64,000 nucleotides of DNA, taken from Notospermus geniculatus (lineage: Eukaryota; Nemertea; Pilidiophora; Heteronemertea; Lineidae). Made by a program: the position numbers and the translations under genes. The DNA is taken from the NCBI GenBank assembly GCA_002633025.1, contig NMRB01002090.1:50758-114757 (forward strand), given 5' to 3'. The notes under the pieces were generated by a model, which worked only from the letters and a program-made list of their open reading frames with translations, had not been told where the DNA came from and searched no databases. Positions 12,301-20,229 of this stretch are shown here, one piece after another; within the stretch, counting starts at the first letter, position 1; the number at the start of each line of letters is the position of its first letter.

Positions 12301-15300
12301 CTAGTCGCTAGAAAATTGAACACGTGCAACTCGCAGCGACTGGCAAAATCTCAGTTCCAGCAAGTCGCAAGGGTGCGTACATCAACCCTTTCTGGCGACT
12401 GATCATCAGTCACCTCCAGTTTCAGCTAGATCCTCCCAGTCGCCAGTAGCTCAGTGGCGACTAATCATCTCCAGTTGCAAGTGTGATGTACGCTAGGTTT
12501 AGAATCCAGTGAACTGCAGAATTGATCAACGAGATGGCATTTTGAGTGGAGGAGGCTGAAGTTTCTTTTTTCTAACATTATCTAAATTTACAGCTCTGGT
12601 TGACTCACTCATTTTCCATTAGGCGAGAGTTTTTTAATCACTTGTTTCGCGAACCCGCCGCTTACGAAAATGACCAAAAAAAAATAAAAATAAATTTTTT
12701 TAAAATTTACCTTAGCGAACCCGCCGCCGTCGGAATCAGTCGAAAATGAAAAAAAATAAATTTTTTTACAAATTTTTTATTCCGCCCGCCGCTACCAAAT
12801 TGGTCATTCAATATTTATTTTTTTCCGACCGCCGCGCGCCGAACTTCACATGTGCTTATGTACATTCTCCAATATCACTGAATTTCGGCACCATGCGCAA
12901 TGTATGTACTGCGTACATTCCTGCATTGTCCTGTGCGTTGGAGAATGCCGTTTTCACGACATGCTATATCGTAGTAGTACCGCCGCACTGCTGTCACATT
13001 CATGACATTTGACAGATCTGAGATGGCTGTCAGAAGCGAGAATGTTAGCGCATGAGAGCATGGCGTAGTTTACAGTCTTGCATCGGCTTGTTGTTTGGAT
13101 GGGTCCAGGTGCCAGACTGTGGGTGACCTGCTGCTGATGGATGTCCCTGATGAATGGGAAAACCTCCGAATCAACAGGATTCTCGGCTCGTCAATTGAAA
13201 AAACTCCCGCCACTTGTCAGACGGTATCTTGTAAAAAAGGCAAGAATAAACTTCTGTTTTCTAAATAAATTTTTTTTTTTGAAATAAAAATTTTATTTTT
13301 TTATTGCGTCCTCCCAGAAATTTCCCAAGCACCATTTTGTGAAGTGTCAAAATGGAAGAAAAAAAAACTTTATTTTTTATTTTTTTTCCGACCACCTCAC
13401 AAAATTTTTGGGAAAAAAAGTTCGCAAAACAAGGAATAAAAAAACTCTCGCCTTAAAATAGGTTCCACAAACTCTCCAATCATTCTGAATGTACTAATTT
13501 ATTGTGTTGTTTAAATTGCTAAAACTTCACCAAGACAATATCAAACATCAGTTCATTGCCATTCACAACTTCCCTATGATGATAAGAACAGAAAAGGTGT
13601 GGGTAGCTGAGTCACACCACTTTGCCAGGTGTTTAGTTCATTCATTGACCATCAGATGGCCATACTGGTGTTGCACATGCTGCTCTAATTTGTGACAAAC
13701 AATGTGCTTGTGAGACAATACCCATAGAAAAATCAAATACGAATAAATAAGAATTATGCTGAATACATTTTATATGTGTAACGTGGCGTTAAATATCATA
13801 TCGCATACAAAGGGTTTAAATAAATGAACTGGAAAATTATACAACTGAGTATTCTGGGACCTGGAAAATTACTCAGTCTGTTGCATATGTGCCCCTCTTT
13901 CTCATGAAAGTAGATTGTCATTCAGTAGGTAACTTCTTACCTGCACCCCCTTCGGGGGATGTGATGCATGATGATCCTGGGGTATGATCTTCCGTGAATT
14001 ACACCCCGCAGGTGCCCAGGGACCAACGACACCCTGGGTATCTTGGATCTGACTCGCGTGAATGACACCTTTCATGATACAAAAAAAGAATACAGTAGGA
14101 AAAGGTCCTCAGTAGTTAGTATAGAGGCAGGGTTACTTTGGACTGGTTATGTTGGTCAGTCAGTGAGATGATTGCACAGAATATCTGTGAATTTGAACAT
14201 GTTGAATGTGTGCTTCAGTTCAAACGAATTCCCACTTTTTCAGTCCGGTACAGATTATGAATCTGGATCATCCTTCAATCAGATGAGCCCCTCAACCTCT
14301 CCTGGTAAGTTCATTTTCTATGTCAGAATAACCACAGCAAGAGATATCAACCGCTGAGCTGTTTCTGTGCAAGAGGTTCACTTTAAAGGGAGACATCCAA
14401 AAGATATTGCCCGGCGGGCACTAGTTGTTATTGTTTTGATTAATGCACAGCTCCGTCTGTTAATCAGCAGCAACACTACGCTATGGCACAGGCCCCTGGA
14501 GAGTTATCAGTGAGTTTAGAACACGTATCTTACAAAAAAACATTAGTTCGTAAAAAACACATCCCGAGCTGACGAATTCGGTGCGTTTTTAGATACGTGT
14601 TGTTTTTTTACATATGTTTGGTTAGGTACGTTTTCTAAACTGACTGATAGCTCTCCAGGGGCCTGTGCCATAACATAGTGTCACCGCTGATTAACAGACG
14701 GCGCTGTGCGTTAATCAAAACAAAAACAACTAGTGCCCGCCGGGCAATATCTTTGGGATGTCTCCCTTTAAATTGCCGAGTCAGATGGTTTTGGATTTGG
14801 ACGTTATAGATTTGTATAGCCTCTCGGCCACCTCTTTGAAAATTTATCCGACTCTGTACATAGAAATCATCAAATATTGTTCCCGTTTTGAATAAAGACA
14901 AGCCTGGCGGCGGCAGGGTTCACAAGGTGACTTCAGGGATGGCACGCGGCCTCATTCCCCCAGGCTTCAGCAGCCGTATGTTGGCATAACACATTTGCAT
15001 TGCATACTGGTACATGATAGCGTATACACAACAAGCAGTGATTAACAGTCCTATCCATGGGAGAGAACACTAACATACTACCTGTGCACTGTGTACATTA
15101 CAACAGTAAACCGCTTCACTCACTCACCGCGAATAAAGTAATAGCCCTACGCGCCAAATAGAGACCCCGTTGCAGGATAACCTGGAAATCTGCCTATATA
15201 ATTCCACGTCAACGTCAACTTCAGTCATTTCACCAACTCATCACAGAAAGGCAAAATTCTTAGGAATTATAAAGATCGTGTTATATTTCAGCTGGCCCAA

Positions 15301-15581
15301 CGTATACTCAACTGGGAGGACAGAGGGGCTCGGCCAGCCAGGGATCATCCTACTCGCACGCGGCCTCGACTGCTGGCACGCAAGGTATGTGGCCGCAGTG
15401 GCAGGGAGGCGCGGAGGGCTCGCAGGCGCAGCAGGGTCAGATTCAAGCCCAGGCAACGCATTCAGTTCAACAAGCTCAGCCTGGACAATCGCAGGAAGAA
15501 TTCTCAGACATGTTCCGCATGCTGGATCAGCCGGGTACCGAATTCTCTGATCTTAACCTTTTCAATACATTTCAAGAATAG
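303..15581 (+). CDS. ARNT: ARNT (HIF-1beta) gene, 11 exons, 5' end outside window
   Basis: ARNT is the nuclear bHLH-PAS partner of AHR, HIF-alpha and SIM proteins; the heterodimers bind E-box-like response elements. Eleven exons with AG/GT borders join in one frame: 303-382, 3281-3491, 3963-3992, 4646-4840, 6024-6195, 7215-7321, 7981-8131, 9271-9431, 11817-11971, 14244-14304, 15292-15581. The total is 1613 nt (2 nt of a split codon, 536 codons, TAG). Order: pre-PAS segment, PAS-A, PAS-B, Q/S/G-rich transactivation region, and the conserved acidic-hydrophobic C-terminus. PAS-A has [14 protein letters not shown] and [12 protein letters not shown] has [20 protein letters not shown] and [12 protein letters not shown]. 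These are ARNT rather than ARNTL/BMAL signatures. The bHLH exons lie to the left. Introns carry many MITEs, including an inverted pair around exon 9271-9431. Identity is near certain from family knowledge; exon joins are inferred from splice signals and phase. Confidence 0.96.
394..660. mobile_element. MITE-like repeat with TCAGGGCCGGA ends
   Basis: Ends are inverted: TCAGGGCCGGATCGAGG at left and the complement of CCTGGGTCCGGCCCTGA at right. The interior is G-run rich. It resembles the GGGGCGGATCC-ended repeats at about 7345-7510, 46145-46335, 47880-48180 and 59195-59455. No coding capacity. Confidence 0.55.
1131..1375 (+). mobile_element. tRNA-derived SINE
   Basis: A pol III box A-like word (GTGGTGTAGTGGTTCGG) is followed by a box B (GGTACGAATCCC) at tRNA spacing, starting GGAGCCACGG. 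A non-tRNA body follows (GGTGTATAAATGGGTACTGG). The acceptor and anticodon arms do not form a sound tRNA, so this is a SINE head and not a tRNA gene. It lies in the first ARNT intron. Confidence 0.6.
1700..2640 (+). repeat. Repeat family A, copy 1 (CTCF-like motif array)
   Basis: The repeat opens with a self-complementary AGCTCACC..GTGAGCT, then a GTC/CGT trinucleotide run, then a head shared word for word with copies at 10320 and 18057 (TTAGCAGGGCACGTTTCGTAA). It continues as about 145-bp units holding ATGGCCGCCAGGTGGCGTAA and 'cactcagg'-type spacers, and ends near CACATGGTCCATGGACC. Motifs resembling the CTCF core occur at 1896, 2188, 2333 and 2479. A direct repeat AGGTCA-3-AGGTCA lies at 2039-2053. 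No ORF of note. Function unknown; the regulatory reading is inference. Confidence 0.75.
3281..3491 (+). CDS. ARNT: ARNT exon b: PAS-A first half
   Basis: The exon spans 211 nt, 70 codons plus one base, and enters after TTTCAG. It encodes [20 protein letters not shown], the strand-rich PAS-A core, then [14 protein letters not shown] and TGRILDLK. The donor is A|gtaagt. It is very close to vertebrate ARNT PAS-A, the surface used for heterodimer formation with class I bHLH-PAS proteins. Confidence 0.97.
3746..3890 (+). repeat. Degenerate TTAGGG-like tract
   Basis: About 145 bp with many GGTTAG, TTAGGG and AGGGTT words (for example GGGTTAGGGTTTGGGTTAGG) broken by substitutions. It resembles an eroded interstitial telomere-type repeat in a 471-bp ARNT intron, about 70 bp before the 30-nt micro-exon. 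Confidence 0.6.
3963..3992 (+). CDS. ARNT: ARNT 30-nt micro-exon
   Basis: The acceptor TTTTTTTCAG and donor T|gtaagt enclose 30 nt encoding [10 protein letters not shown] with split codons at both ends. The block is conserved in vertebrate ARNT (TGTVKKEGQQ), so this very short exon is real. Confidence 0.95.
4142..4563. mobile_element. MITE with TTTACACTGCCAAA ends
   Basis: The left end AGCCGCGTTTACACTGCCAA is matched in inverse at the right (TTTGGCAGTGTAAATGCGGCT). The length is about 420 bp, non-coding, wholly inside an ARNT intron. It belongs to the same general type as the elements at 16007 and 49513, whose ends also read GGCC-xx-TTTACAC. Confidence 0.75.
4646..4840 (+). CDS. ARNT: ARNT exon d: PAS-A second half
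   Basis: The exon is 195 nt, entered after TTTTCCAG and ending G|gtaaga. It encodes [20 protein letters not shown], a variable loop, then [15 protein letters not shown]. The SRRxFICRM and CTGYIKxWPP blocks are typical of ARNT PAS-A. Confidence 0.97.
4930..5540 (+). repeat. 33-bp minisatellite in ARNT intron
   Basis: Near-perfect 33-bp units (GTGTATTTGGCTGTAGTGG + TAGTCATTGACCAT) run from about 4965 to 5090. More diverged and shortened units continue to about 5540. The array starts about 125 bp after the exon donor at 4841. Because the unit is a multiple of three it stays open in several frames, but this looks incidental. Confidence 0.85.
5544..5919. mobile_element. Two abutting TTA-flanked MITEs
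   Basis: The first MITE (5547-5676) has ends GGCTTCCyTTACAT and the second (5680-5916) has ends GGCCxCTATxATATAGAGCT. Each is bounded by TTA, and the TTA at 5677-5679 serves both. TTA/TAA target duplications and GG-starting ends fit PIF/Harbinger (Tourist-type) MITEs. Non-coding. Confidence 0.8.
6024..6195 (+). CDS. ARNT: ARNT exon e: inter-PAS linker and start of PAS-B
   Basis: The exon is 172 nt, acceptor TTTTTACAG, donor AG|gtgagt. It encodes an acidic linker, then [16 protein letters not shown] and [18 protein letters not shown]. [11 protein letters not shown] and EFISRHNxEGxFTFVD are diagnostic of ARNT PAS-B, the domain that binds HIF-alpha PAS-B and coiled-coil coactivators. Confidence 0.97.
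6245..6545 (+). repeat. Repeat family B, copy 1
   Basis: About 300 bp sharing long stretches with 51530-51830 and 56850-57050: TTCAAAATTACAAATTT, GGCAGCAAAGCCACMGCAGT, TTGATTCAAGATGGCAGC, and ACACCTTGACTGGCA near the right end. No ORF and no clear inverted ends. Dispersed repeat of unknown class. Confidence 0.7.
6829..6957. mobile_element. Short MITE, GGGCCGTATTCATAAAGGGT ends
   Basis: The inverted ends read GGGCCGTATTCATAAAGGGT at left and AGGGCCATATTCATAAAGGG on the complement of the right end. The element is about 130 bp, non-coding, in the ARNT PAS-B intron. Confidence 0.75.
7215..7321 (+). CDS. ARNT: ARNT exon f: PAS-B middle
   Basis: The exon is 107 nt, acceptor TTCTTCAG, donor G|gtaaga. 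It encodes [20 protein letters not shown] and [15 protein letters not shown], the PAS-B helical segment matching VGYQPQELLG...HPEDQQLLRDSF of vertebrate ARNT. Confidence 0.97.
7345..7515. repeat. GGGGCGGATCC-ended repeat, ARNT intron copy
   Basis: The segment begins GCGGATCCAAAGGAGGGGGC and ends with CCAAAATCCTGGATCCGCCC. This inverted-end layout recurs at 394, 46145, 47880 and 59195. Non-coding. Confidence 0.55.
7981..8131 (+). CDS. ARNT: ARNT exon g: PAS-B C-terminal part
   Basis: The exon is 151 nt, acceptor GTATTCCAG, donor AA|gtaagt. It encodes [20 protein letters not shown] then [20 protein letters not shown] and EYIVCTNS, the last three strands of PAS-B, nearly identical to vertebrate ARNT. 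Confidence 0.97.
8920..9120. mobile_element. MITE family E, copy 1 (upstream of exon 9271)
   Basis: About 195 bp matching in reverse complement the copy at 9588-9782, and in the same sense the copy at 54152-54350. Shared words include TGAATGATCAACA, TACATTTCAGCTATTGAAAT, GGCCATTAACACTTT and GGTTTTCCTAGACYGC. The intact ends read GTGTGGCAGTCTAGGAAAAC in inverted orientation. Non-coding. Confidence 0.85.
9271..9431 (+). CDS. ARNT: ARNT exon h: post-PAS region
   Basis: The exon is 161 nt, acceptor GTCTTCCAG, donor G|gtgagt. It encodes [20 protein letters not shown] followed by [20 protein letters not shown]. This region is poorly conserved outside close relatives, but phase and position fit. 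The exon sits between inverted copies of MITE family E (8920-9120 and 9588-9782). Confidence 0.93.
9588..9782. mobile_element. MITE family E, copy 2 (downstream, inverted)
   Basis: Reverse-complement partner of the copy at 8920-9120, starting GTGAGGCAGTCTAGGAAAAC and ending GTTTTCTGAGACCGCCTCAC. Most differences are single bases and short indels, so pre-mRNA pairing across exon 9271-9431 is possible. Confidence 0.85.
9868..10110. repeat. Chimeric MITE remnant
   Basis: The start (GGGGCCTGTTTCATAAAGTG) is one end of MITE family D. It runs into a sequence shared in reverse with 16853-17110 (ATTAGAGCTCTGCCTG on one strand; AAGCCCCACAGTATTGAATT at the end). Probably two MITEs joined by insertion or deletion. 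Confidence 0.6.
10140..11650 (+). repeat. Repeat family A, copy 2 (CTCF-like motif array)
   Basis: The longest copy of the family. A short leader with CGGTACG repeats is followed by AGCTCACCGGGGTGAGCT, the trinucleotide run and the conserved head. About 145-bp units then repeat the GCCGCCAGGTGGCG word. CTCF-core-like motifs begin near 10516, 10808, 10953, 11098, 11246, 11472 and 11617, all on the + strand. The word TGGCCACCAGGTGGCGTA near 10950 is the closest to the vertebrate consensus. AGGTCA-3-AGGTCA is at 10659-10673. The copy ends about 170 bp before the exon at 11817. Confidence 0.75.
11817..11971 (+). CDS. ARNT: ARNT exon i: Q/N/S-rich region
   Basis: The exon is 155 nt, acceptor TTTCTTTCAAG, donor CAG|gtaagt. 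It encodes [20 protein letters not shown] then [20 protein letters not shown], a low-complexity transactivation segment like the Q-rich C-terminal part of other ARNTs. Confidence 0.92.
12013..12513. mobile_element. MITE family C, copy 1
   Basis: About 500 bp with inverted ends (TACATCACACTTGCAACTGGAG type) and many internal GCGACTGG/CCAGTCGC words. The same element in opposite orientation lies at 59449-59860. Landmarks such as GTACGCGCTGCGCGC and the GTTGAGACTCGAC motif occur in both. Non-coding. Confidence 0.85.
12622..13452. mobile_element. 831-bp MITE with GGCGAGAGTTTTTT ends, TTA TSD
   Basis: TTA flanks both sides (12619-12621 and 13453-13455). The ends GGCGAGAGTTTTTTAATC and its inverse match for about 14 bp and continue with diverged homology (CTTGTTTYGCGAAC). 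The interior has A/T homopolymer tracts and GCGAACCCGCCG words, also seen in the element at 44116. A non-autonomous PIF/Harbinger-type element is the best fit. It fills much of an ARNT intron. Confidence 0.75.
14244..14304 (+). CDS. ARNT: ARNT exon j: S/G-rich short exon
   Basis: The exon is 61 nt, acceptor CTTTTTCAG, donor G|gtaagt. It encodes [20 protein letters not shown] plus one split base. Phase joins both neighbouring exons. Conservation is low but composition fits the ARNT activation region. Confidence 0.9.
14382..14771. mobile_element. 390-bp long-armed hairpin MITE
   Basis: The two halves are near-perfect inverse copies over about 150 bp each, beginning TTTAAAGGGAGACATCC at left and its inverse at right, with GCCCGGCGGGCACTAGTTG inside both arms. 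It could fold into one long hairpin in the ARNT pre-mRNA. Confidence 0.88.
15292..15581 (+). CDS. ARNT: ARNT terminal exon and stop
   Basis: The exon is 290 nt after TATATTTCAG, ending with TAG at 15579-15581. It is Q/G/S-rich, then [12 protein letters not shown] and [13 protein letters not shown]. The vertebrate protein ends in the same acidic-hydrophobic pattern (EEFPDLTMFPPFSE), the C-terminal activation motif. No strong AATAAA is evident in the next 400 bp. Confidence 0.97.
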
Positions 15582-16006
15582 AAGCTTTGCATATGACGTC
15601 ACAAGCCGCCATGCTTGAGGACACATGCTGCAGAGGTGCAGTGAAATGAGCTGTGTGCATGCCCAATGACGTTATGTCAAACAGTAGGAGCTGTCAGTGA
15701 GTTGACCAATAGGTGTCACTACGGCCAAATCCAGCGCATATAGCGGACCCATTCATTCTGGAATGAGCACCAATCAAGAGAAGTTTCTTTTGCATTGGTC
15801 TGCTAGAGCTTTGTTGCCATCTTTTGGCAATACGCGCAACTGACTGCTCCTATGGCATGGCGCACTTCACGCAAGTCATGTCACAGTCAGCTCACGCCTC
15901 TGCGCCCTGTGTCCTCCGGAATGGCTGCAACTAGGATGACGTCATTGCAAAGTCTCTATAGGAATAGGCCAATATTGCCTTGTATGTACATGTACAAAGC
16001 ATGATT
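15582..16006 (+). other. Likely ARNT 3' UTR / flank
   Basis: Non-coding sequence after the ARNT stop with no inverted-repeat element. Polyadenylation site not determined. Confidence 0.4.
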
Positions 16007-16555
16007 TAAGGCCTTTTTACACAGTGTAGGTTCGAGGAAACCTACCTCCACCCTCCTCGGGCGGGTTCGGTTCAGGATCGATTGATCGCTTTTACACGGT
16101 GCGAGTTTGGTGACGGGCTCGATCTAGTTCGAGGTTGGTTCTTCATATGCATGCCACTAGATGGCGTGTATCAACATTTACTGTTATCGTACATGTAAGT
16201 ACAAAATATCCCGGAAATAATCACTAAAAATTGATAAACTACATGTATGCTTCTAACATGTCTAACAGCATGAGCAGTGCTTGAGAAATCTTGCGCGTGA
16301 TTTCTTCACAGGTAACTTACAGCAAGTACGCGAGTGATGTCACTCCACTCGAGACCTGTGGAGGTCGGTTGGCTTTTACACGAGAGAATAACTGGCCTGC
16401 ACCTACCTCCACCTTCCCGAAACTCACGCGGTGAACTGAATTGGCCCGAGGAAGGTGGAGGTCAGTTGTTTCGTTTTTACACGGGGAAAAATAACTGAAC
16501 CCTCCTCGATCCAGTCTAAATCCGGAATGCACCCGCACCATGTAAAAAGGCCTTG
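16007..16555. mobile_element. MITE with AAGGCCTTTTTACA ends
   Basis: The inverted ends are AAGGCCTTTTTACACAGTG and the complement of CACCATGTAAAAAGGCCTT. The arms carry further inverted blocks with CCTCCACC and GGTGGAGG. About 550 bp, non-coding, just beyond ARNT. Confidence 0.85.
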
Positions 16556-16669
16556 AGGCAAATTTTCTACATTTTGTACAGAGACAACAAAATGAGTGAT
16601 TTGATCACTGTTTCACACTGTTTCATTCTTGTGCTCTTGTTTCATTCTTGTGTTTCATTCTTGTGCTCT

Positions 16670-17110
16670 TCACTACAACGGATTCTGCCGTACCGTAGTT
16701 TGCGGCGAGCGGTGCGGTTTTCACAGGGTTTTGGATAATACTTTGATGGTTTAACAATACATGGCCTGTTGATTATCCCAATGCCTGTGAAACCCGCTCC
16801 GCTTGCTGCAAGCCACGGTACAATCCGCTTTAGTGGAAAGAAGCCTTAAAGCCGCACTGTATTGAATTCAGAAAATGATTACGTCCTCCGACATTAGTGT
16901 AGTGTAAAATGTACTGTGCTCTATCTGGATACATTAGAGCTCTGCCTGCTGTTTTTTCGATGCCACGCTGAAAACTAAGCATTGATTTCTTGAAGTACAT
17001 GTACGTGTCGTGCAAGCATTTTGGAGACCTTCACGAGGCTATGAAACCTCCACCTGCAGTCTCCTAACACTTTGAAAATACCGTAAAATTCAATACTGTG
17101 AGGCTTTAAG
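16670..17110. mobile_element. Two adjacent MITE-like palindromes
   Basis: At 16670-16845, TTGCGGCGAGCGGTGCGG pairs with CCGCTCCGCTTGCTGCAA. At 16853-17110, TTAAAGCCGCACTGTATTGA pairs with TCAATACTGTGAGGCTTTAA. The second shares sequence with 9892-10100 in the opposite sense. Non-coding. Confidence 0.7.
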
Positions 17111-17526
17111 AGCTGAGATGAAAGTGGTGATGTGACCTTTGTTTATGGTTACTGTTAAAATTTCCATGGCAGTCATATGATGATGTCATTGAGTTGATGA
17201 GAAATGCATGAAAGTGTGAAAGTTAAATTTTGAGAGTTGTCAGAAATGACAGATCTGATTTTCTTACATGAGAGTCCTAAAATAATGGGTAGGAATTTCA
17301 TGCTACGGTATTCTATCCGTGTGTGAACATGTGAAATTTAACTTTTAATCACAATGGTTGATTCTGAGCAGGTCATTGGAGGAAAATACTGACTTTTTTT
17401 TGAGAGATGATCTGTTGTCAGAGTGATAATGTGCTGCACATTTTTTTGTCACACAAACTCAAAGAGTTCTAGTAGCTGGAGTTTGCATTGTTATACCGTA
17501 TTTATGGGTATTTTAGCACACTGCAC
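17111..17526. other. No feature recognised
   Basis: AT-rich unique-looking DNA; no ORF, splice pair or repeat structure that I can support. Confidence 0.3.
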
Positions 17527-17773
17527 TTACAGTACAGGTCACAATTGACATCCCTAAATTCGCGTATACGCAACCACTCACGAGCTATGTTGCGCGTAAC
17601 TTACGAGGTGAGTTACGCGGTGAGTTTCACGAATTTTGCTAGCTACGCAGTGATTTACGAGGTGAGTTACGTGATTTTGGCGAGTTACGCAGTGAGTTAC
17701 GCGAAACCAAAGCCGTGAGTTACGAGTAACTTACGCGAAGCCGTAGGGATGTCAGTTGTGACCTGTACTGTAT
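17527..17773. mobile_element. GTTACG foldback MITE, copy 1
   Basis: Ends TTACAGTACAGGTCACAATT and inverse, then GACATCCCT and AGGGATGTC. The interior is an almost continuous run of GAGTTACGCG/CGCGTAACTC words about 11 bp apart, meeting in the middle as an imperfect giant hairpin. Further copies at 45535-45816 and 48443-48888. Confidence 0.9.
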
Positions 17774-18056
17774 AATCGACGTGCGCTAAAATTCCAATAT
17801 AAGCAAAGTGCACTTACCCGTAAATTCAAACAAAAAGTGATGTGATCAATGATTGCAAAAAGAACATCGATTTTATTAGTGTATCTCGTACAGCCATAAG
17901 TGTATCTCATACAGTTTGCATCAAACATTCAACAAGTACAATGAAGACCTGCGGTACTCGTTGAGTTCCGGCGGCGTGGGTCAGTTTACCGATCGTAGAC
18001 AATGATCGCACTGGCACCTGCCGACAACCACAACCAATGGACGAATCACCATTTGT

Positions 18057-18396
18057 TAGCTCACCTGTGGTGAGCTTATACAATGGTTGTGCGTCCGTCG
18101 TCCGTCGTCAACGTCGTCGTCGTCCGTTAGCAGGGCACGTTTCGTAACCGCTGGGGCTATTGATCTGAAACTTGGTACACATATGCCCCTAGGTCATATG
18201 ACCTATGACACCAAGTTTTGGTCCGATTCGATTCTTGACTTGGCCACCAGGTGGCTAAAACCAAAAACACAAAAAGTGCAATAACTCCTGAACTAATGAC
18301 AGGATCNATGACCCTGGAACATTTCGATTTAACATTTGTCATTTGTTTTTCTGGTACGTTCACCCAGGTGAGCACATGGTCCATGGACCATTTCAT
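18057..18396 (+). repeat. Repeat family A, copy 3, internally deleted
   Basis: It has the family head (GTTAGCAGGGCACGTTTCGT) and tail (GTGAGCACATGGTCCATGG) but lacks roughly 650 bp of the middle units. The break falls at a single N (18307), so the deletion may be an assembly join. One CTCF-like core lies at 18244 (CCACCAGGTGGC). Confidence 0.75.
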
Positions 18397-19660
18397 ATAG
18401 AATGAGCCGATAAAATCTTTGGCCAGAAAAAAGGCGCCAAAGAAGCGGTTTTGTTCCAGAAAGGTATAAGCGCATCTGCTTATAATCGGGCGAAACGAAG
18501 GCAGAAAAAGTCCTTAAAACAAGCAATTTTCGTTTATAGGCGCATGTGCTTAAATACACATAAATACGGTAGAAACCAAGCGCCAGAGACTAGAATGAAA
18601 CAATAGGATCTTTTCTTCCTAGAACAGTTTCCCTGGGGATATTCTTTCCCGTCACACCTGTACTGATCCATAACTTCTCAGCAGTTGCCATGCTTTAGCA
18701 AGTTCAAGCTCATGGTGTGTCGTCCAATGGTCTATCACACAGAAAACAGTTTTGTGCCGTATACCAAATATTTTGAGGCAGAACAGGGAAAAGATAGTGA
18801 CTTATGGAACCACTTATCCTATAGAGGTAACTGGAATTTATTTTGAATAAGAACCCTATTTTACAGTGAAGTCTAATGGGAGAATGGAAGATTCGAAATA
18901 TGTGGGATGGTAATGGGGTAAGGGCATTTGTGTCCTTGTACCGGTATTTCAGTCTACAATCAGTGTTTACCAGATTATGGTATTGACTGCATATTTTTAG
19001 ATGGTTACCTACTTTCTACATGTCTACCATCGACAATTTTGACACATGGTCGTTCCATTTCCAATTATCAGGCCTGAGTAGATGGAGGAAATTGAACTGT
19101 TTTTACCAACATGTAGTTCGAATTGATGCCAGTAATGGCGTACCGGGTACATTTGTTGTAAGAATGACTGTTGTAAAGAATGAATGTTGTAGATATTATC
19201 AGTTAGGACTGTAGAGGTTTTCTGACTCGCATTTTGTTAAGGAAAATGCAAAGAAATGGATCGATGGGGACCCCTCCCATTCTGGTTTAGGAAGAGAGAG
19301 AAAGTAAATGTTCAGCATTCTGCATCATGACGCACTGTCCTGGTATACCGGGACGCAGCAATGAAGTGGTTAAAGTTTGAAGAATGTGTCAAACATAATC
19401 ATTTGCCATTACTTTCTATTAAAGGTGCTCTAGTTTGAATTGTAAACATTACGGTGTGCCACCTATTGTCAACTTCTGGTACACAGTATTAACAAATCAG
19501 ATAAAATCGAATTAAATCTCGCCTTTCACAACTTTTGTTTGTTTTTGAGCGTAAAATCATAAATATATTTCAGTTACANCTTAAGTATGACACTTGGTAA
19601 AGTGAAATCCTTAGACTTTAAGGGTAAGTTTTACACTTAACCTAAGGAAGTTTTATGCAT
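18397..19660. other. No gene recognised
   Basis: Intergenic DNA with only short chance ORFs and a single N at 19579. Nothing further that I can support. Confidence 0.3.
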
Positions 19661-19666
19661 ATGGCC

Positions 19667-19745
19667 CCAGGGCCCTGTTCCATAAAGTGACTTTAAGCTG
19701 TTGGCATTGAGTTAATAAAAGTTACTTTATGAAACAGGCCCCTGG
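19667..19745. mobile_element. MITE family D, short copy
   Basis: The inverted ends CCTGTTCCATAAAGTGACTT and AAGTTACTTTATGAAACAGG form a hairpin. Same family as 25183-25304 and 58040-58149, with one end reused at 9868. Confidence 0.85.
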
Positions 19746-19828
19746 CTGTCTGATGTCCATTTCTACCATGCTGGTAATGGCATGATTTTGGTTTAGGCCT
19801 CCTGGAGAAACTACAGCGCCTGAATACG

Positions 19829-19960
19829 AGGGCCGACCGAATCGAAACTCCGATAGCACTAACAGGGCCTAACAGAGAAACTCTGTAATGGTAAAAGGCA
19901 TTGCATACCTCTCTGTTAGCCACTGCTAGTGCTATCGGAGTTTCGATTCGGTCGGCCCTG
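19829..19960. mobile_element. Hairpin MITE with GGGCCGACCGAATCGAAACT arms
   Basis: Left arm GGGCCGACCGAATCGAAACT continuing CCGATAGCACTAACAG, inverse at right over more than 35 bp. The element is about 130 bp. It shares the CCGATAGYRCT word with the palindrome at 51888-52018. Confidence 0.85.
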
Positions 19961-20229
19961 GCATTTTGCTTGAGGTCACACAGTGTTGTGATGCAATATT
20001 GATTAAGTTCCATTGACATGATTGAGACATTTATGGCATGAATAGGGATCTAGGCCTATGCCAATGAATCGAGTTTGCGCTAGAAGTGATTAAGCGTCAA
20101 GCCGGCACGTGCCAGGACACGATACTGTTATTCTGTTCTGGTATGTCTGCGTAAAGACCCAATCCATTAGTTTGTAGTAAACCTAGTCCCCATTGAGTCT
20201 CTCGGACGTGTTGTATTGTTTTGTGGTCA

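Noticed and set aside
12622-13452. Coding or regulatory role for the A/T-rich, CCGCCG-bearing intron stretch
   Set aside because: Explained as the interior of a TTA-flanked MITE also seen near 44116.
303-15581. ARNTL/BMAL as the identity of the left gene
   Set aside because: The PAS-A, PAS-B and C-terminal EEFSDM..EFSDL motifs are those of ARNT; BMAL differs in all three.
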